Source: Rhizobium sp. ACO-34A (lineage in GTDB: Bacteria; Pseudomonadota; Alphaproteobacteria; Rhizobiales; Rhizobiaceae). From it: DNA of 64,000 nt. The notes below the pieces were generated by a model. The model was not told where the DNA came from and did not search any database. It worked only from the letters and a program-made list of their open reading frames with translations. The DNA is taken from contig CP021371.1 of the NCBI GenBank assembly GCA_002600635.1, forward strand, positions 437,001 to 501,000, given 5' to 3'. Numbering within the stretch: position 1 is the stretch's first letter; each line of letters opens with the position of its first letter. Positions 62,932 to 64,000 of the stretch are shown piece after piece. The position numbers were made by a program, and so were the translations under genes.

Positions 62932-63199
62932 TAGGGTCAAAACTCAATCAGGATAGGCGTTCTGTTGGTCAGGATGGGATTGAATGGAAGCGAACAAGCG
63001 CAAGGTAAGGCCGGGTGGCCTTGCCGAGCATTGTTTGCGATCAGGCGGCCCATCCTGACCAACCCTTCGGGCGCGTCGCATCTTGGGCCTGCGTGCGTCG
63101 TAAAGGTTTGAAAATGATCGGCATTTCCTGCACCTTTCCTCCTACTCAGGCCCAAGATGCGACGCGCAGAACGCCTATCCTGATTGAGTTTTGACCCTA
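62932..63199. mobile_element. MITE-like element with 30-bp terminal inverted repeats and TA flanks
   Basis: 62934-63197 begins GGGTCAAAACTCAATCAGGA and ends in the exact inverse; the match is perfect for 30 bp inside the element (62934-62963 with 63168-63197). TA stands on each side (62932-62933 and 63198-63199). Inside are two more perfect inverted repeats: 15 bp (62964-62978 with 63049-63063) and 20 bp (63071-63090 with 63148-63167), each enclosing smaller stems. The whole folds as a three-way junction. No transposase is encoded. A TA target and such ends suggest mobilisation by an IS630/Tc1-type transposase in trans (inference). Confidence 0.85.
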
Positions 63200-63427
63200 A
63201 TGCGCGGGCCGCCTGCGACAGGCGAACAGCACGAGCAGCAGATCGACGAGACCGATGTTGAACCCGATGACCGCGGTAGCGAGCGGCAGCAGCGACGCCG
63301 GCTCGGGCGGAAGCACGAGGGCCAGCACGAAGACGAAAGGAATGAGAAGCGCAACCAGCGCAATTGCAAAAGCCGAGCGCGTCATTCCCGCGGCGATCCC
63401 AATCGCCATGGTTGAGAAGAATATCAC
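63197..63427 (-). CDS. Small membrane protein, 76 residues, stop codon supplied by the MITE
   Basis: The GTG at 63427 (AGGGATAACT just upstream) or the ATG at 63409 starts a protein with two helices (TRSAFAIALVALLIPFVFVLALVL and LLPLATAVIGFNIGLVDLLLVLFA) and a basic end (CRRRPAH). The family is unknown. Its stop TAG (63199-63197) is formed by the TA target and the first base of the inserted element. Removing the element restores CAT TAA, so the protein ends at the same residue either way. Confidence 0.65.
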   Translation of the reverse strand: MIFFSTMAIGIAAGMTRSAFAIALVALLIPFVFVLALVLPPEPASLLPLATAVIGFNIGLVDLLLVLFACRRRPAH

Positions 63428-63626
63428 AGTTATCCCTACCCTTGGTCATGACGATTCCCTACCACGACCGGCCGGGAATCATCCTGATCCACATCAAGGA
63501 GGAATAGCGGAAACTCACCCGAAAATGCCAGTTTTTTTGATGCTCTGGCAAGGTTCTCGCGTTTTCCTGCCTGACAAGAGCAAAGAGCCGGTTTTGCGGG
63601 TGCGATCCGGCCGGATGGGGCAGATC

Positions 63627-63653
63627 GGGGCAGGCGACCGTTCTGCCTGCCCC
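63627..63653. terminator. Stem-loop after the spike base protein gene
   Basis: GGGGCAGGC, a 9-base loop and GCCTGCCCC form a perfect 9-bp stem, 22 bases past the stop of the minus-strand gene. No T tract follows, so termination is likely but not certain. The interval 63428-63675 otherwise holds no gene I can support. Confidence 0.6.
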
Positions 63654-63675
63654 GGATTTCAGCGGGAGGGAGCGG

Positions 63676-63939
63676 TCAAACCAGGCCGACGATGCCGTTC
63701 GCCGTCGTGCCGGTGTCGAGCACCCGGCTTACCCGCAACGGCAGGATCGAACCGCCGGGGACGTTCGTAAGCACGATGCTCGCACCGGATGCCATGACGA
63801 CGGCGATATTTCCGCCCGAACCGAGATAGAGGCCGCGGGTGGTCTCGAGAAGGTTCCCGTCGTCGTCGGGAAGGATTGCGAAGCCGGTCGAGGCCGGACC
63901 GGAGAGCGAGGGGTGAACCTCAGAGAAACGATCGGTCAT
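63676..63939 (-). CDS. Spike base protein, RCAP_Rcc01079-like family
   Basis: The 87-residue protein MTDRFSEVHPSLSGPASTGFAILPDDDGNLLETTRGLYLGSGGNIAVVMASGASIVLTNVPGGSILPLRVSRVLDTGTTANGIVGLV resembles the short spike base proteins of gene transfer agents and tailed phages: TRGLYLGSGG followed by VPGGSILPLRVSRVL and TTANGIVGL. AAGGAAA stands before its ATG. It may be part of a GTA or prophage tail region beyond the window edge, but no other structural gene is visible on this side. Confidence 0.75.
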   Translation of the reverse strand: MTDRFSEVHPSLSGPASTGFAILPDDDGNLLETTRGLYLGSGGNIAVVMASGASIVLTNVPGGSILPLRVSRVLDTGTTANGIVGLV

Positions 63940-64000
63940 GTCGGGTTTCCTTTCGGGGTTGGTTGACGCCCCATTGTCCGGCGAAATGGCCGGGCGGGGA

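Noticed and set aside
63448..63507. A 19-residue frame MTIPYHDRPGIILIHIKEE on the plus strand
   Set aside because: The residues look protein-like, but it has no recognisable family and no good ribosome-binding site before it, so it cannot be supported as a gene.

Overview
The window looks like chromosomal DNA of an alphaproteobacterium of the Rhizobiaceae (Rhizobium/Agrobacterium/Shinella/Ensifer-like). Basis: high GC; a BA14K-type secreted protein; a bacterial transglutaminase-like cysteine peptidase behind a CtrA-type site; an Irr-type iron box in front of mbfA; infC with an ATT start; and several families of short palindromic intergenic repeats of rhizobial type. The genus cannot be fixed from what is visible.

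Layout. 1-3295: end of an RND efflux operon (adaptor plus inner-membrane pump). 3296-8180: a decayed genomic island next to a tRNA-Leu(CAG) gene, with a DUF2857 protein, a fragment, an ICE-type integrase and a convergent P4-type integrase. 8181-24985: housekeeping and metabolic singletons (BA14K, SelW-like, DoxX, glutamine amidotransferase, acetyltransferase, LysE exporter, thioesterase, YegP), a chromosomal ccdAB pair, lepA, two MFS transporters, and a TetR repressor with a perfect operator. 24986-33096: acetylpolyamine amidohydrolase, a membrane alpha/beta hydrolase, an isochorismatase-AraC pair in which the AraC gene is frameshifted, two aldo/keto reductases, and a LysR regulator with a palindromic site. 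33438-40374: an ABC importer of the spermidine/putrescine type, with a hydantoin-racemase-family enzyme and a double GNAT protein in the same operon and a divergent GntR regulator. 40750-46619: the translation cluster infC-rpmI-rplT // pheS-(orfA-HEPN)-pheT, in which two small genes sit between pheS and pheT. 46829-54854: hydrolase, CtrA-linked peptidase, Lrp regulator, mbfA iron exporter divergent from a truncated hemoglobin, a TakP-like TRAP binding protein, and AraC/Fsr-like MFS. 55035-64000: PNPOx-like protein with a divergent MocR regulator, a Gfo/Idh oxidoreductase, a GtrA/GT2/GT-C lipid-linked glycosylation group, a folded MITE-like element and an orphan phage/GTA-type spike base protein.

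The most notable points are: the two-gene HEPN cassette translationally coupled to pheT; a roughly 265-bp TA-flanked element with three nested perfect inverted repeats, inserted exactly in a stop codon; a 65-bp repeat whose two copies keep both hairpins through compensatory base changes; and the eroded ICE with two different integrases. No CRISPR array or rRNA was seen. All functional calls rest on reading motifs and family resemblance, with no database search.
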